NCBI RefSeq assembly: GCF_002813915.1
Contig: NZ_CP019335.1
Span: forward strand, 2,587,777-2,651,776
Source of the DNA: Tenacibaculum sp. SZ-18
GTDB lineage: Bacteria > Bacteroidota > Bacteroidia > Flavobacteriales > Flavobacteriaceae
Length of the DNA: 64,000 bases
Direction of reading: 5' to 3'
Position numbers and translations under genes: made by a program. Below are positions 55,964 through 63,896 of the stretch, piece after piece. Positions within the stretch are counted from its first letter, which is position 1. Each line of letters starts with the position of its first letter. The notes beneath the pieces were generated by a model. It was given only the letters and a program-made list of their open reading frames with translations, was not told where the DNA came from and did not search any database.

Positions 55964-56860
55964 ATGAAAAAACTACTTGCTATAATAATTCTACTTATCT
56001 CTAACCTTTGTTATAGTTAATTAAAATCAGTAATAATTGACAGCGAAACGAAAAAAAGAATACCTTACGTAAATATTTGGGTAGAAAATGAAAACATTGG
56101 AACAACATCTAATGAAAAAGGAGAGTTTAAATTAGAAATTGATGAAACGAAAGTTATTCTAATTTCTGCAATTGGATTTCAAACAAAAAAATTAAAATCT
56201 GATTCGATTAAAAATGTATTAGAGTTAAAACCATTAACCACTGAATTAGATGAAATTATTATCAATTCTAAAAAATTATCTCAAGAATTGACAATCGGTG
56301 AGTTCAAAAAATCTAAAATTAACAGTTATTTTGCATGCGGAACACATCCTTGGATTTCAGCAAGATTTTTTAAATATAAACCAGTATATAAAAAAACACC
56401 TTATCTTAAAAAGTTAAGAATATTAACAAATAGTGATGTAAAAAATCCAAAGTTTAATATTAGACTTTATGGAATAAATGAAAAAGGAGCACCTGAAAAT
56501 TACATATATGATGAAAATATAATTGGAATAGCTAAAAAAGGGAAAAAAATAACGGAAGTTGACCTTTCTAAATTAAATATTGAATTTCCCGAAAAAGGTT
56601 TTTTTACTGCGATTGAATGGCTAATAATTGAGGAAAATAAATATGAATATAAATATACAATGAAAGGTTCTAGAAAAAAAATAAAAGGAGTTTCTTACGA
56701 ACCTGCAATTGGAGTTATTCCTACTGAAACTAATGAAAATAGCTGGCGATTAAATAAAGGAAAATGGAGTAAAGTTTCTGGGAAAAATGATAATGAATCT
56801 TTTAAAAAGTATAGAAATAAATACAACCAGTTGGCTATTGAATTAATATTGACAAATTAA
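55964..56860 (+). pseudogene. Cassette 19: CarboxypepD_reg-like secreted protein, nonsense in signal peptide
   Basis: From the ATG at 55964 (11 bp after the core) the frame reads a signal peptide MKKLLAIIILLISNLCYS, then TAA at 56018-56020, then continues in the same frame without interruption to 56860. The continuation is LKSVIIDSETKKRIPYVNIW, a carboxypeptidase-like regulatory domain (GTTSNEKGEFKLEI, LISAIGFQ, LDEIIIN) with a C-terminal domain of about 190 residues. A single C-to-T change (CAA to TAA) at the cleavage-site Gln explains the stop. Without readthrough the gene is dead, because the remaining ORF (56288-56860) lacks a signal. Confidence 0.8.
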
Positions 56861-56865
56861 AATAC

Positions 56866-57000
56866 TGTGGGCAACAATGTATAACCGCAATTACGGCGGA
56901 TTCGACTTCGTCCGAATCCACTCGGTAATTACTAACGCTAGTTTTTAAACAAAATATGTAACTTTAATCCCGTAACAACAGTTATACAAATACGTTAGGC
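56866..57000 (+). other. attC 19
   Basis: R'' TGTGGGCAAC, exact complement of TTGCCCACA; GTATAACCGC family, nearly identical to attC 3 and 28; core G at 56994. Confidence 0.88.
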
Positions 57001-57080
57001 GTAATTAACCTTGTCACTAACTAAAATGAGAGCTAAAACAATAATTATAGTATTCAAGAAAAAGTATAATTAATAATAAT

Positions 57081-57452
57081 ATGGTGAAAATTAAGACTAA
57101 TAAGAAAAGCCTGATTAGATGGAAAATATATATAGACAGAGCAAGGATGTATATAGGGTACGTTCAATTTTTAATGATTGGGTTTGTTTTTTTAAAAGCT
57201 TATCAAGATAGCTCTATCGGAAAATTAATTTTTGACAACATTTTGATTTCAATACCTATTTTATTCATAATTTTCATTGGTTTTGCTTTAGTACTGGGGC
57301 GGATAGATACAGTATTAGGTTTACGCGAAGAGGAATTGAGAAATTCATCATCTTCAAATCCAGTAATGCGGGAAATGTTATCTAATATGGAAGAAATGAA
57401 AAAGGAATTAAAAAGACTGAAATCAGAACCATATAATGATGGAAAACAATAA
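57081..57452 (+). CDS. Cassette 20: two-TM membrane protein with coiled-coil tail
   Basis: 123 aa. Two transmembrane segments (about 27-45 and 50-72) and a C-terminal amphipathic helix (MREMLSNMEEMKKELKRLKS) likely to form a coiled coil. Starts 86 bp after the core, unusually far. A 15-codon ORF (57026-57073, MRAKTIIIVFKKKYN) sits where cassette genes normally start and may be a leader peptide. Function unknown. Confidence 0.7.
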   Translation: MVKIKTNKKSLIRWKIYIDRARMYIGYVQFLMIGFVFLKAYQDSSIGKLIFDNILISIPILFIIFIGFALVLGRIDTVLGLREEELRNSSSSNPVMREMLSNMEEMKKELKRLKSEPYNDGKQ

Positions 57453-57455
57453 ACA

Positions 57456-57647
57456 TACGCCTAACAATATATAAAAATAATAAGGGTTAAGTGGCAAAAC
57501 CCAAAGTGGGTGAATATTTACAAAGTTCGCTAAATTTACAATTTGAAAGTTAAAAAAAGTAACGGTAAAACTGTAAATTTAGCTAAGAGTTAAAACGAAA
57601 AATAAGTATGTTTTTATCCCTTACTATTCTTATACTAAACGTTGGCT
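57456..57647 (+). other. attC 20 (long)
   Basis: R'' TACGCCTAAC, exact complement of TTAGGCGTA; arms ATATATAAAAATAATAAGGG and CCCTTACTATTCTTATAC; core G at 57641. Confidence 0.87.
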
Positions 57648-57659
57648 ACAATTAAAAAA

Positions 57660-58256
57660 ATGGAATTAATTAAAATTGAAATTTCTGACATAGAAAAATA
57701 TAATCAAGAAAGGAGTAAAGTGTTTTCTGATTTCCTTGGTTTTAAGAAGGTATTACCATTTTTGATTATACTTATTATTGGTATAATCCTATTTATGACC
57801 GGGATTTATGGAGAAAAAGACGTAGAACAAAGATTATATGAAAACGGAAAAGAAAAAATCACTTTTGTAAATTACGGTATCGAATTAGGAATAGGACTTG
57901 GTTTCATATTGTTTTCATTATTAAAATGTGTAGATTTTTGGAAAACGAAAAATAATATCAGTAATTCATTAAACTTGAGAAAGCAAAAATTTAAAAATGG
58001 TGTAACATTTTGTAAAATTGAAATAAATAAAAAGGAAATTCGGATAAAAACTGACTTGTTTGAGAAAAAAACTTCTTGGTTATATTATGATTTTTTCAAA
58101 ACTGATAATAAGTTTTTGAGTCTATATTCGTACAACTCAAGTAAAGATTTCCCTGAACAATTGATTCCCTTAGATTCTCTCACAGTAGAAGAAAAAGAAC
58201 TACTAAGAAAATACTTAAGGATAAGATTTATAAACAGTAGCCAACAAAGCGTATAA
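57660..58256 (+). CDS. Cassette 21: membrane protein with PH-like region
   Basis: 198 aa from the ATG at 57660, 18 bp after the core (an in-frame TTG at the core itself is not credible). Two transmembrane segments (about 32-50 and 75-95), then a cytoplasmic region (CKIEINKKEIRIKTDLFEKK) resembling YcxB/PH-like domains, similar in layout to cassette 10. The last residues (SSQQSV) and the stop are encoded by attC 21. Confidence 0.7.
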   Translation: MELIKIEISDIEKYNQERSKVFSDFLGFKKVLPFLIILIIGIILFMTGIYGEKDVEQRLYENGKEKITFVNYGIELGIGLGFILFSLLKCVDFWKTKNNISNSLNLRKQKFKNGVTFCKIEINKKEIRIKTDLFEKKTSWLYYDFFKTDNKFLSLYSYNSSKDFPEQLIPLDSLTVEEKELLRKYLRIRFINSSQQSV

Positions 58257-58373
58257 TTAATTGCGGCTGAATTCCCTCAGCGAAAATTCAATTTTATTAA
58301 TTATCTTTCCGCAACATCGGAAAAAGAATAGCATCCTTTTCCCGCAAAAAAATCATACACAAAAGCGTTGTAT
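58237..58373 (+). other. attC 21
   Basis: R'' AGTAGCCAAC against TTGGCTACA (one mismatch); same family as attC 10; core G at 58367. Confidence 0.86.
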
Positions 58374-58396
58374 GCAATTTCAGCAAAAACGAAAGA

Positions 58397-58840
58397 ATGA
58401 GTAACGAAAAAAGAGAAAAGTATTTTAAAATGGTTTATGACAATATTGAAAAATATGGATTTCATAGTACCTACGTAATGGAAGAAATTGGATTTACGCC
58501 TTTTGGATACTCAACTGGAATATATAAAAATTTTAGAATTCCTGAACTTTTCATTTCTGGACTTCCGAATGGACTAACAAATACGTTGATTACTAATTAT
58601 GCGGAAAGATTTAAATTCAAAGAAATACCGCTAAATGAAAAAATTGATGATTTAATTGACCGATTTCCTGTTTACTTTATTGAGGTGGGAAATGATAAGC
58701 TGACTGGATACACGCTGAGTTCATTTAAGTTTTATGAGAATTCGGAATTCAAATATTTACAGTTAATTTTTCCTGACTTGAATGGATTTTTTCCAAATGA
58801 AGCGGAATATGACTATGACCAAGAAATATTAGCAGAATGA
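58397..58840 (+). CDS. Cassette 22: DUF4262 family protein
   Basis: 147-aa cytoplasmic protein. NIEKYGFHSTYVMEE, PFGYSTGIYKNFRIPELFIS and the C-terminal LQLIFPDLNGFFPNEAEYDY fit DUF4262 (I-x-x-x-G-x-x-x-x-x-V, F-x-Y-S/T-x-G, P-E-L, x-P-D-x-x-G-x-x-P). Function unknown. Starts 29 bp after the core. Confidence 0.82.
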   Translation: MSNEKREKYFKMVYDNIEKYGFHSTYVMEEIGFTPFGYSTGIYKNFRIPELFISGLPNGLTNTLITNYAERFKFKEIPLNEKIDDLIDRFPVYFIEVGNDKLTGYTLSSFKFYENSEFKYLQLIFPDLNGFFPNEAEYDYDQEILAE

Positions 58841-58846
58841 AAAAAC

Positions 58847-58982
58847 TGCATACAACAATGTATAACCGCAATTACGGCGGATTCGACTACGTCCGAATCC
58901 ACTCGGAATTGCTAACGTCCGTGCTAAACCGAAAATTAACGTATATTAACCCGTAACTGACGGTTATACGAAACCGTTGTAT
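58847..58982 (+). other. attC 22
   Basis: R'' TGCATACAAC, exact complement of TTGTATGCA; GTATAACCGC family, closest to attC 9; core G at 58976. Confidence 0.88.
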
Positions 58983-59005
58983 GCAATTGCGCAAATGAAA
59001 ACTTT

Positions 59006-59473
59006 ATGATTAGAAAATTACTTTTAATATTAATTTTAACTATCATTGGACAAAATTCTGTAGCTCAAAATATTGATAATCCTAAACTGGAAAAAATAAT
59101 TACTAAAATAGCAAAGCAGGAATTTTTATTCTATGACTATAAATTGAATAAAAAGAGTATCAACCTTGTTAATAAACTACATAAAACTGCAAGTGATGAT
59201 GAATTAATTAAACTTTCAAAAAAGGACTGTAAATTGTGCTTTAGTTTCTCTTTTTGGGTACTTTGGAAAAGGAATTCTGATTTAATACCTGAATTATATA
59301 ATGAATATATTGAAAAAAACACCGAAGAAAATTTTGTAGAAATAAATGAATTCAACCCAAGAAATAAGTCTTGTGTAAAAATTCTAATGTCTGAGGGAAA
59401 TTTTATTTATGAAATATACAAAGAAGGAAAATACTTGGATAAAATAACTGCATACAACAAGGGCTATAATTAA
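59006..59473 (+). CDS. Cassette 23: secreted protein, unknown function
   Basis: 155 aa with a signal peptide (MIRKLLLILILTIIGQNSVA). Helical body with a C-x-x-C (KKDCKLCFSF). The end AYNKGYN and the stop lie in attC 23. Starts 29 bp after the core; a five-codon ORF (ATG at 58995) overlaps the start. No family recognised. Confidence 0.7.
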   Translation: MIRKLLLILILTIIGQNSVAQNIDNPKLEKIITKIAKQEFLFYDYKLNKKSINLVNKLHKTASDDELIKLSKKDCKLCFSFSFWVLWKRNSDLIPELYNEYIEKNTEENFVEINEFNPRNKSCVKILMSEGNFIYEIYKEGKYLDKITAYNKGYN

Positions 59474-59644
59474 TACGGGGTTTAGTGTTTAATCCAAAGT
59501 TTAGTGTATTTTTATAAAGTCCGCCAAATCTTTTTGATTTGGCTTTAAAGTGAAAAAGTTAAAACAAAAAGATTTGGCTAAGTGCTTAATCGGAAATTAA
59601 TCGCTTATTAACTCCCGCACTAATCATAGCCCAAGCCGTTGTAT
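59449..59644 (+). other. attC 23 (long)
   Basis: R'' TGCATACAAC; arms GGGCTATAATTAATACGGGG and CCCGCACTAATCATAGCCC; inner GCCAAATC/GATTTGGC hairpin; core G at 59638. Confidence 0.87.
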
Positions 59645-60094
59645 GTAATAAGTCCAACTTCTGGCTTTTAAATACACTTTTGATTGTGATTAAGGATAGG
59701 TAAAACAGGATTAAAATTAACTAAACGTAAGAATGCAGTTTAGTCAAGCTTATCGATTGACATCGTATGAGAGTTGCACTTTCAAATACGCATGCTAGCG
59801 TAAAAAGCTTGCCGAAATTAGAAGATTTTTTTGACAATGTCAAGTTTTAAAACGATAATTTAATTTAAATCAATGTTTTAGAGCGGAGCAGAAAATCATT
59901 TTTCAGATAACAAACCATATCAGTCTGTGGTTGATATAATTCATAATCTTGAAAAAACAAGTGAATTTAAAGTAATCTGAATGTAGCGCCTGGACTGACT
60001 ACGTAAATATAAAAATAGAAACTATAAGATTTTAGCTATATTTACTACAAACAACAACGTGTAAATTGCATTAAAACGCAACTTACACGAAACG
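59639..60094 (+). repeat. Cassette 24: gene-less cassette, type A copy 3
   Basis: 456 bp; one T shorter than the other copies in the run near its start (CACTTTTGATTG versus CACTTTTTGATTG). Otherwise nearly identical. Confidence 0.9.
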
Positions 60095-60100
60095 TTAGCA
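60046..60100 (+). other. attC 24 (short, type A)
   Basis: Same compact hairpin as attC 2; core G at 60094. Confidence 0.87.
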
Positions 60101-60110
60101 AATATTGAGA

Positions 60111-60290
60111 ATGTACGAAATTTTAGTTGAAAAAAACGAGGAAAAAGAGCTTCCGGTACCTCACATTTGGAGACCAACTTTTAAAGCAATTGCTAATGCT
60201 TTTGTAGAAAAAGATTACAGCCTCAAATCAGAAATTCGGGAAAGAGACAATGAATATATAATTGATATTAAATCAGTACTTGTACCATAA
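60111..60290 (+). CDS. Cassette 25a: small hypothetical protein
   Basis: 59 aa from the ATG at 60111, 16 bp after the core. LPVPHIWRPTFKAIANAFVE recalls the N-terminal part of small immunity-like proteins (W-x-P-x-F-x-x-I-x-x-A-F). It may be a complete short protein or a truncated one. Followed 11 bp later by gene 25b, making this the only two-gene cassette. Confidence 0.6.
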   Translation: MYEILVEKNEEKELPVPHIWRPTFKAIANAFVEKDYSLKSEIRERDNEYIIDIKSVLVP

Positions 60291-60301
60291 ATAGAAAAAA
60301 G

Positions 60302-60649
60302 ATGAAATACGGAATAGTTTCCATCATATTAGCTTTGGCTGGAATTTCATTTGTTATTTGGTTTAACATTGAAATTTCAGAGTTGTTTAAAGCTCATTTT
60401 TTAGAACAGATTGGACAAAACAAAATGGATTTGAATCCAGCAGTATACACAACTGGAAAAGGATTTAAAATTATTGCATTTGTAATAGCTACAATTGGTA
60501 TTATACTCGGAATAAAAGCTTTAAGAGAAATTAAATGGATTGGAATTATTGGAATAATTTTATCTGCTTTTCTGAGTTTTTTGGCATTCTATCCGATGTG
60601 GAAATACTTTGTTCAGGATTTAGCTATCGATGTTAATTTTGCGAGTTAA
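60302..60649 (+). CDS. Cassette 25b: small membrane protein
   Basis: 115 aa with three transmembrane segments (about 5-22, 55-72, 78-95): SIILALAGISFVIWFNIEIS, IIAFVIATIGIILGIKALRE and WIGIIGIILSAFLSFLAFYP. Function unknown; possible partner of 25a. Confidence 0.68.
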   Translation: MKYGIVSIILALAGISFVIWFNIEISELFKAHFLEQIGQNKMDLNPAVYTTGKGFKIIAFVIATIGIILGIKALREIKWIGIIGIILSAFLSFLAFYPMWKYFVQDLAIDVNFAS

Positions 60650-60653
60650 AAAC

Positions 60654-60854
60654 ATTTGCTAACATTGGCTATAATTAATACGGGTTTTGGTGTTTAATCC
60701 AAAAGTTAGTGTATTTTTATAAAGTCGTCAAATCATTTTGATTTGACTTTTGAATAAGAAAAAATAAAAGCAAACAAAATGCTTCGCCTTAGTGTTAAAT
60801 CGGAAAGCAACAGCTTCCCTATTCCCGCACTAATCATAGCCGAAGCCGTTAACT
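60654..60854 (+). other. attC 25 (long)
   Basis: R'' ATTTGCTAAC, exact complement of TTAGCAAAT; arms TTGGCTATAATTAATACGGG and CCCGCACTAATCATAGCCG; core G at 60848. Confidence 0.87.
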
Positions 60855-61170
60855 ATCATTGTCGAGAATTATGTGAAGTTCTCCTTTTGATAAATCAAAG
60901 TCAGTTGCAAAATTTTACTTTTCAACAATAATTCCAGCTTCGTCCTTTTTTTAGAGAACTAAACGTTTGATGGTTTGGATCATTTGCCAATCTCATTATT
61001 TCTTGATTGTCGGTTCTTGTTTTGTGTTTGAAAAGTCTCTGGCTCGTTCAGATAACTTAGCTTACTTTTTACTTTTGAGTAGAACCTTATCGTATTTTTA
61101 GCCAATTCCCGCTGAACGTTCTGATCCGTTCTTTTTCTAAAAAAAGGCTTTTTACAAAACTTAAAATACG
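60849..61170 (-). pseudogene. Decayed reverse-strand gene in type B copy 2
   Basis: Same remnant as in copy 1, with an additional stop: DEAGIIVEK, then TAA, then NFATDFDLSKGELHIILDND. More degraded than copies 1 and 3. Confidence 0.6.
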
Positions 61171-61448
61171 CAAACTAAATGCAAGTAAAGCTTGTAACTA
61201 TTTACCTTTTATTGGCTACAATTGTTCTTGTTTGAAAACCTTTAGTTTTGCATTCTGTCTCGTTTGCTTTCAGTGTAAAATTTTCTAAACGCTTTGAATT
61301 TTGGCTAGTGTTCTCCAACATTAGTTAACAGCGTGTATAAAAAATTGCTGCATTCTCTATAAATCAAAAATTATATTTACTTTTAAATCATGAAAAACGA
61401 ATGAAAAATTGCTGCTAAAATCATCGCAACTTTTCATACACAATTACG
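60849..61448 (+). repeat. Cassette 26: 600-bp cassette, type B copy 2
   Basis: 600 bp, same length as copies 1 and 3, immediately followed by copy 3 in direct tandem. Differs from copy 1 by scattered substitutions and small indels. Confidence 0.9.
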
Positions 61449-61454
61449 TTAACT
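61323..61454 (+). other. attC 26 (type B)
   Basis: R'' AGTTAAC; same arms as attC 7; core G at 61448, directly abutting copy 3. Confidence 0.87.
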
Positions 61455-61770
61455 ATCATTGTCGAGAATTATATCAAGTTCTCTTTTAGATAAATCAAAG
61501 TCAATTGCAAAATTGTACTTTTCAACAATAATTCCAGCTTTGCCCTTTTTTTAGAGAACTAAACGTTTTATGGTTTGGATCATTTGCCAATCTCATTATT
61601 TCTTGATTGTCGGTTCTTGTTTTGTGTTTGGAACGTCTTTGGCTCGTTCCGATAACTTAGCTTACTTTTTACTTTTGAGTAGAACCTCATCGTATTTTTA
61701 GCCAATTCTCGCTGAACGTTCTGATCCGTTCTTTTTCTAAAAAAAGGCTTTATACAAATCTTAAAATACG
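61449..61770 (-). pseudogene. Decayed reverse-strand gene in type B copy 3
   Basis: The C-terminal part is the best preserved of the three (GKAGIIVEKYNFAIDFDLSK, then RELDIILDNDS and stop), but a one-base insertion relative to copy 1 puts it out of frame with the upstream RLANDPNHKTFSSLKK. Confidence 0.6.
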
Positions 61771-62048
61771 CAAACTAAATGCAAGTAAGGCTTGTGACTA
61801 TTTATCTTTTATAGACTGACAATTGTTCTTGTTCATAAAAATCTAGATTTGCATTCTGTCTCGTTTGCTTTCAGTGCAAAATTTTCTAAACGCTTTGAAT
61901 TTTGGCTAGTGTTCTCCAACATTAGTTAACAGCGTGTATAAAAAATTGCTGCATTCTCTATAAATCAAAAATTATATTTACTTTTAAATCATGAAAATGA
62001 ATGAAAAATTGCTACTAAAATCATCGCAACTTTTCATACACAATTACG
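61449..62048 (+). repeat. Cassette 27: 600-bp cassette, type B copy 3
   Basis: 600 bp; tandem with copy 2. Start TTAACTATCATTGTCGAG as in the other copies. Confidence 0.9.
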
Positions 62049-62054
62049 TTGTAA
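61924..62054 (+). other. attC 27 (type B)
   Basis: R'' AGTTAAC; core G at 62048, followed by TTGTAAGC of cassette 28. Confidence 0.87.
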
Positions 62055-62075
62055 GCAAGCCAAAATATCAAAACT

Positions 62076-62816
62076 ATGAGAAAAATTTATCTAACATTTA
62101 TTTCATTTATTATTTTAAGTTGTTCGAATGATGGTTCCAACGAAACGCTAGAATCAGAGGGTTTATTAATTAAGCAGATAAATGAAAATGGTCTTGTATC
62201 TAGAAAATATACTTATCAAAACAATTTAATTTCTTCCAGAGAATATTATGAATCTGGTGAATTATGGAGAAAAGAATATTTTGAATATTCTAATGATACC
62301 GTTTTTTTTAGAAGCTATAATTCTTCAAACGAATTAGCAGAAATCCGAAAATATTATAGTATTACCGATAATCTATCCAGAAGAGATAGGTTTGACTCTA
62401 GTAATAATCTCATGAACTATAGATTATATAATTTTTCTAATAATAATTGTGGATTTATTAGTATTGACATCTACGATAGTAATAATATACTGATTTCAAA
62501 AAGTACATATGACTATCTAGATTTAAATTGTAGTATGGAATCTACTCGATATGACTCTAACAATGAAATAATATCTAAAGAAAAATGGACTCGAGATAAC
62601 AAAAACTTATTTAATAAAAATGAACTATTAGATTTTTTTCGAGGCTCTAATTTAGGAAACACTACAAAATACACTAGATGGAATTCTCAAAATAACATTG
62701 ATTTAAACAACTCTTACTCATCATCTTTTCAATACAATAATTTAAATTATCCTACGTACGAAAGCAGAGAATACTCAAATGGTAATTTAAAAGAAATTAC
62801 ATATGAATATTATTAA
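62076..62816 (+). CDS. Cassette 28: lipoprotein with YwqK/RHS-like repeats
   Basis: 246 aa. Lipobox FIILSC (Cys16). The body is a series of short beta repeats (LVSRKYTYQNNLISSREYYE, NELAEIRKYYS, NNEIISKEKWTR, NLKEITYEYY), each a strand pair with an S-N-N/N-G turn, as in MORN/YwqK-type or RHS-like repeat proteins. Envelope-anchored; function unknown. Starts 27 bp after the core. Confidence 0.72.
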   Translation: MRKIYLTFISFIILSCSNDGSNETLESEGLLIKQINENGLVSRKYTYQNNLISSREYYESGELWRKEYFEYSNDTVFFRSYNSSNELAEIRKYYSITDNLSRRDRFDSSNNLMNYRLYNFSNNNCGFISIDIYDSNNILISKSTYDYLDLNCSMESTRYDSNNEIISKEKWTRDNKNLFNKNELLDFFRGSNLGNTTKYTRWNSQNNIDLNNSYSSSFQYNNLNYPTYESREYSNGNLKEITYEYY

Positions 62817-62822
62817 ATGCCA

Positions 62823-62956
62823 ACTTACAACAATGTATAACCGCAATTACGGCGGATTCGACTTCGTCCGAATTCACTCGGTAATTACTAACACTAGTTT
62901 TTAAACAAAATATGTAACTTTAATCCCGTAACAACAGTTATACAATTACGTTGTAT
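62823..62956 (+). other. attC 28
   Basis: R'' ACTTACAAC against TTGTAAGC (one mismatch); GTATAACCGC family; core G at 62950. Confidence 0.86.
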
Positions 62957-63407
62957 GTAATAAGTCCAACTTCTGGCTTTTAAATACACTTTTTGATTGT
63001 GATTAAGGATAGGTAAAACAGGATTAAAATTAACTAAACGTAAGAATGCAGTTTAGTCAAGCTTATCGATTGACATCGTATGAGAGTTGCACTTTCAAAT
63101 ACGCATGCTAGCGTAAAAAGCTTGCCGAAATTAGAAGATTTTTTTGACAATGTCAAGTTTTAAAACGATAATTTAATTTAAATCAATGTTTTAGAGCGGA
63201 GCAGAAAATCATTTTTCAGATAACAAACCATATCAGTCTGTGGTTGATATAATTCATAATCTTGAAAAAACAAGTGAATTTAAAGTAATCTGAATGTAGC
63301 GCCTGGACTGACTACGTAAATATAAAAATAGAAACTATAAGATTTTAGCTATATTTACTACAAACAACAACGTGTAAATTGCATTAAAACGCAACTTACA
63401 CGAAACG
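62951..63407 (+). repeat. Cassette 29: 457-bp gene-less cassette, type A copy 4
   Basis: Fourth near-identical copy; shares GAGAGTTGCACTTTC with copies 2 and 3, where copy 1 has GAGAGTTTCACTTTC. Confidence 0.9.
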
Positions 63408-63413
63408 TTAGCT
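63359..63413 (+). other. attC 29 (short, type A)
   Basis: Same compact hairpin as attC 2; core G at 63407. Confidence 0.87.
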
Positions 63414-63422
63414 GCCATTGCA

Positions 63423-63896
63423 ATGAACAAAATTTATATTCAAAATAACTTGATAACTTATGAAAGTGAGTTCGATGGAAGACATAGAGATGGCCTTTGG
63501 ACCGCGCATAAAGACCAATCTTGGATTTTAGATTTAGAAAAGGTAATCTCAATCGTAGGAATAAACTGTATGGATGGAGATGATGATAGTTATTTTATTG
63601 GATTTATTGATATCGATTTAAAGAAATACTTCTTAAATATTACATGGGGAATTGATGGTTTTGAAATAATCAAACCACTAATTGAGGAAAAATTTAAAAC
63701 AGAATTAACAAAATGGAGGATTCACTTTTATGATGATGCAAAAATTCTTTATCCTGAATCTTTAAAAAACGAAAAGTTATACAAAAACTCATTATGGAAA
63801 AGTTTAAGAAAATTAATGCTTCTTGATCACGTAGCAGATGGAAAATTAAATGATAATATTTTTAAAAAAACGTCAGCTAACAAAGCGTATAGTTAA
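63423..63896 (+). CDS. Cassette 30: hypothetical protein
   Basis: 157 aa, cytoplasmic, acidic/aromatic (NCMDGDDDSYFIGFIDIDLK). No signal peptide or known motif. The last residues (SANKAYS) and the stop are encoded by attC 30, giving the same AYS ending as cassette 1. Starts 15 bp after the core. Confidence 0.72.
   Translation: MNKIYIQNNLITYESEFDGRHRDGLWTAHKDQSWILDLEKVISIVGINCMDGDDDSYFIGFIDIDLKKYFLNITWGIDGFEIIKPLIEEKFKTELTKWRIHFYDDAKILYPESLKNEKLYKNSLWKSLRKLMLLDHVADGKLNDNIFKKTSANKAYS

Noticed and set aside
56288..56860. A stand-alone 190-aa gene starting at 56288
   Set aside because: The frame is protein-like well upstream, back to 55964, interrupted only by one TAA; the shorter ORF is the tail of a broken gene.
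44041..62950. Repeated palindromic GTATAACCGC... blocks as a CRISPR array or REP elements
   Set aside because: Spacing is irregular and gene-sized, repeats are over 100 bp with diverse versions, and each carries R''/R' elements; they are attC sites.
42960..63407. The four 457-bp copies as insertion sequences or MITEs
   Set aside because: No transposase, terminal inverted repeats or target duplications; both ends of every copy coincide with attC cores, so they are cassettes.
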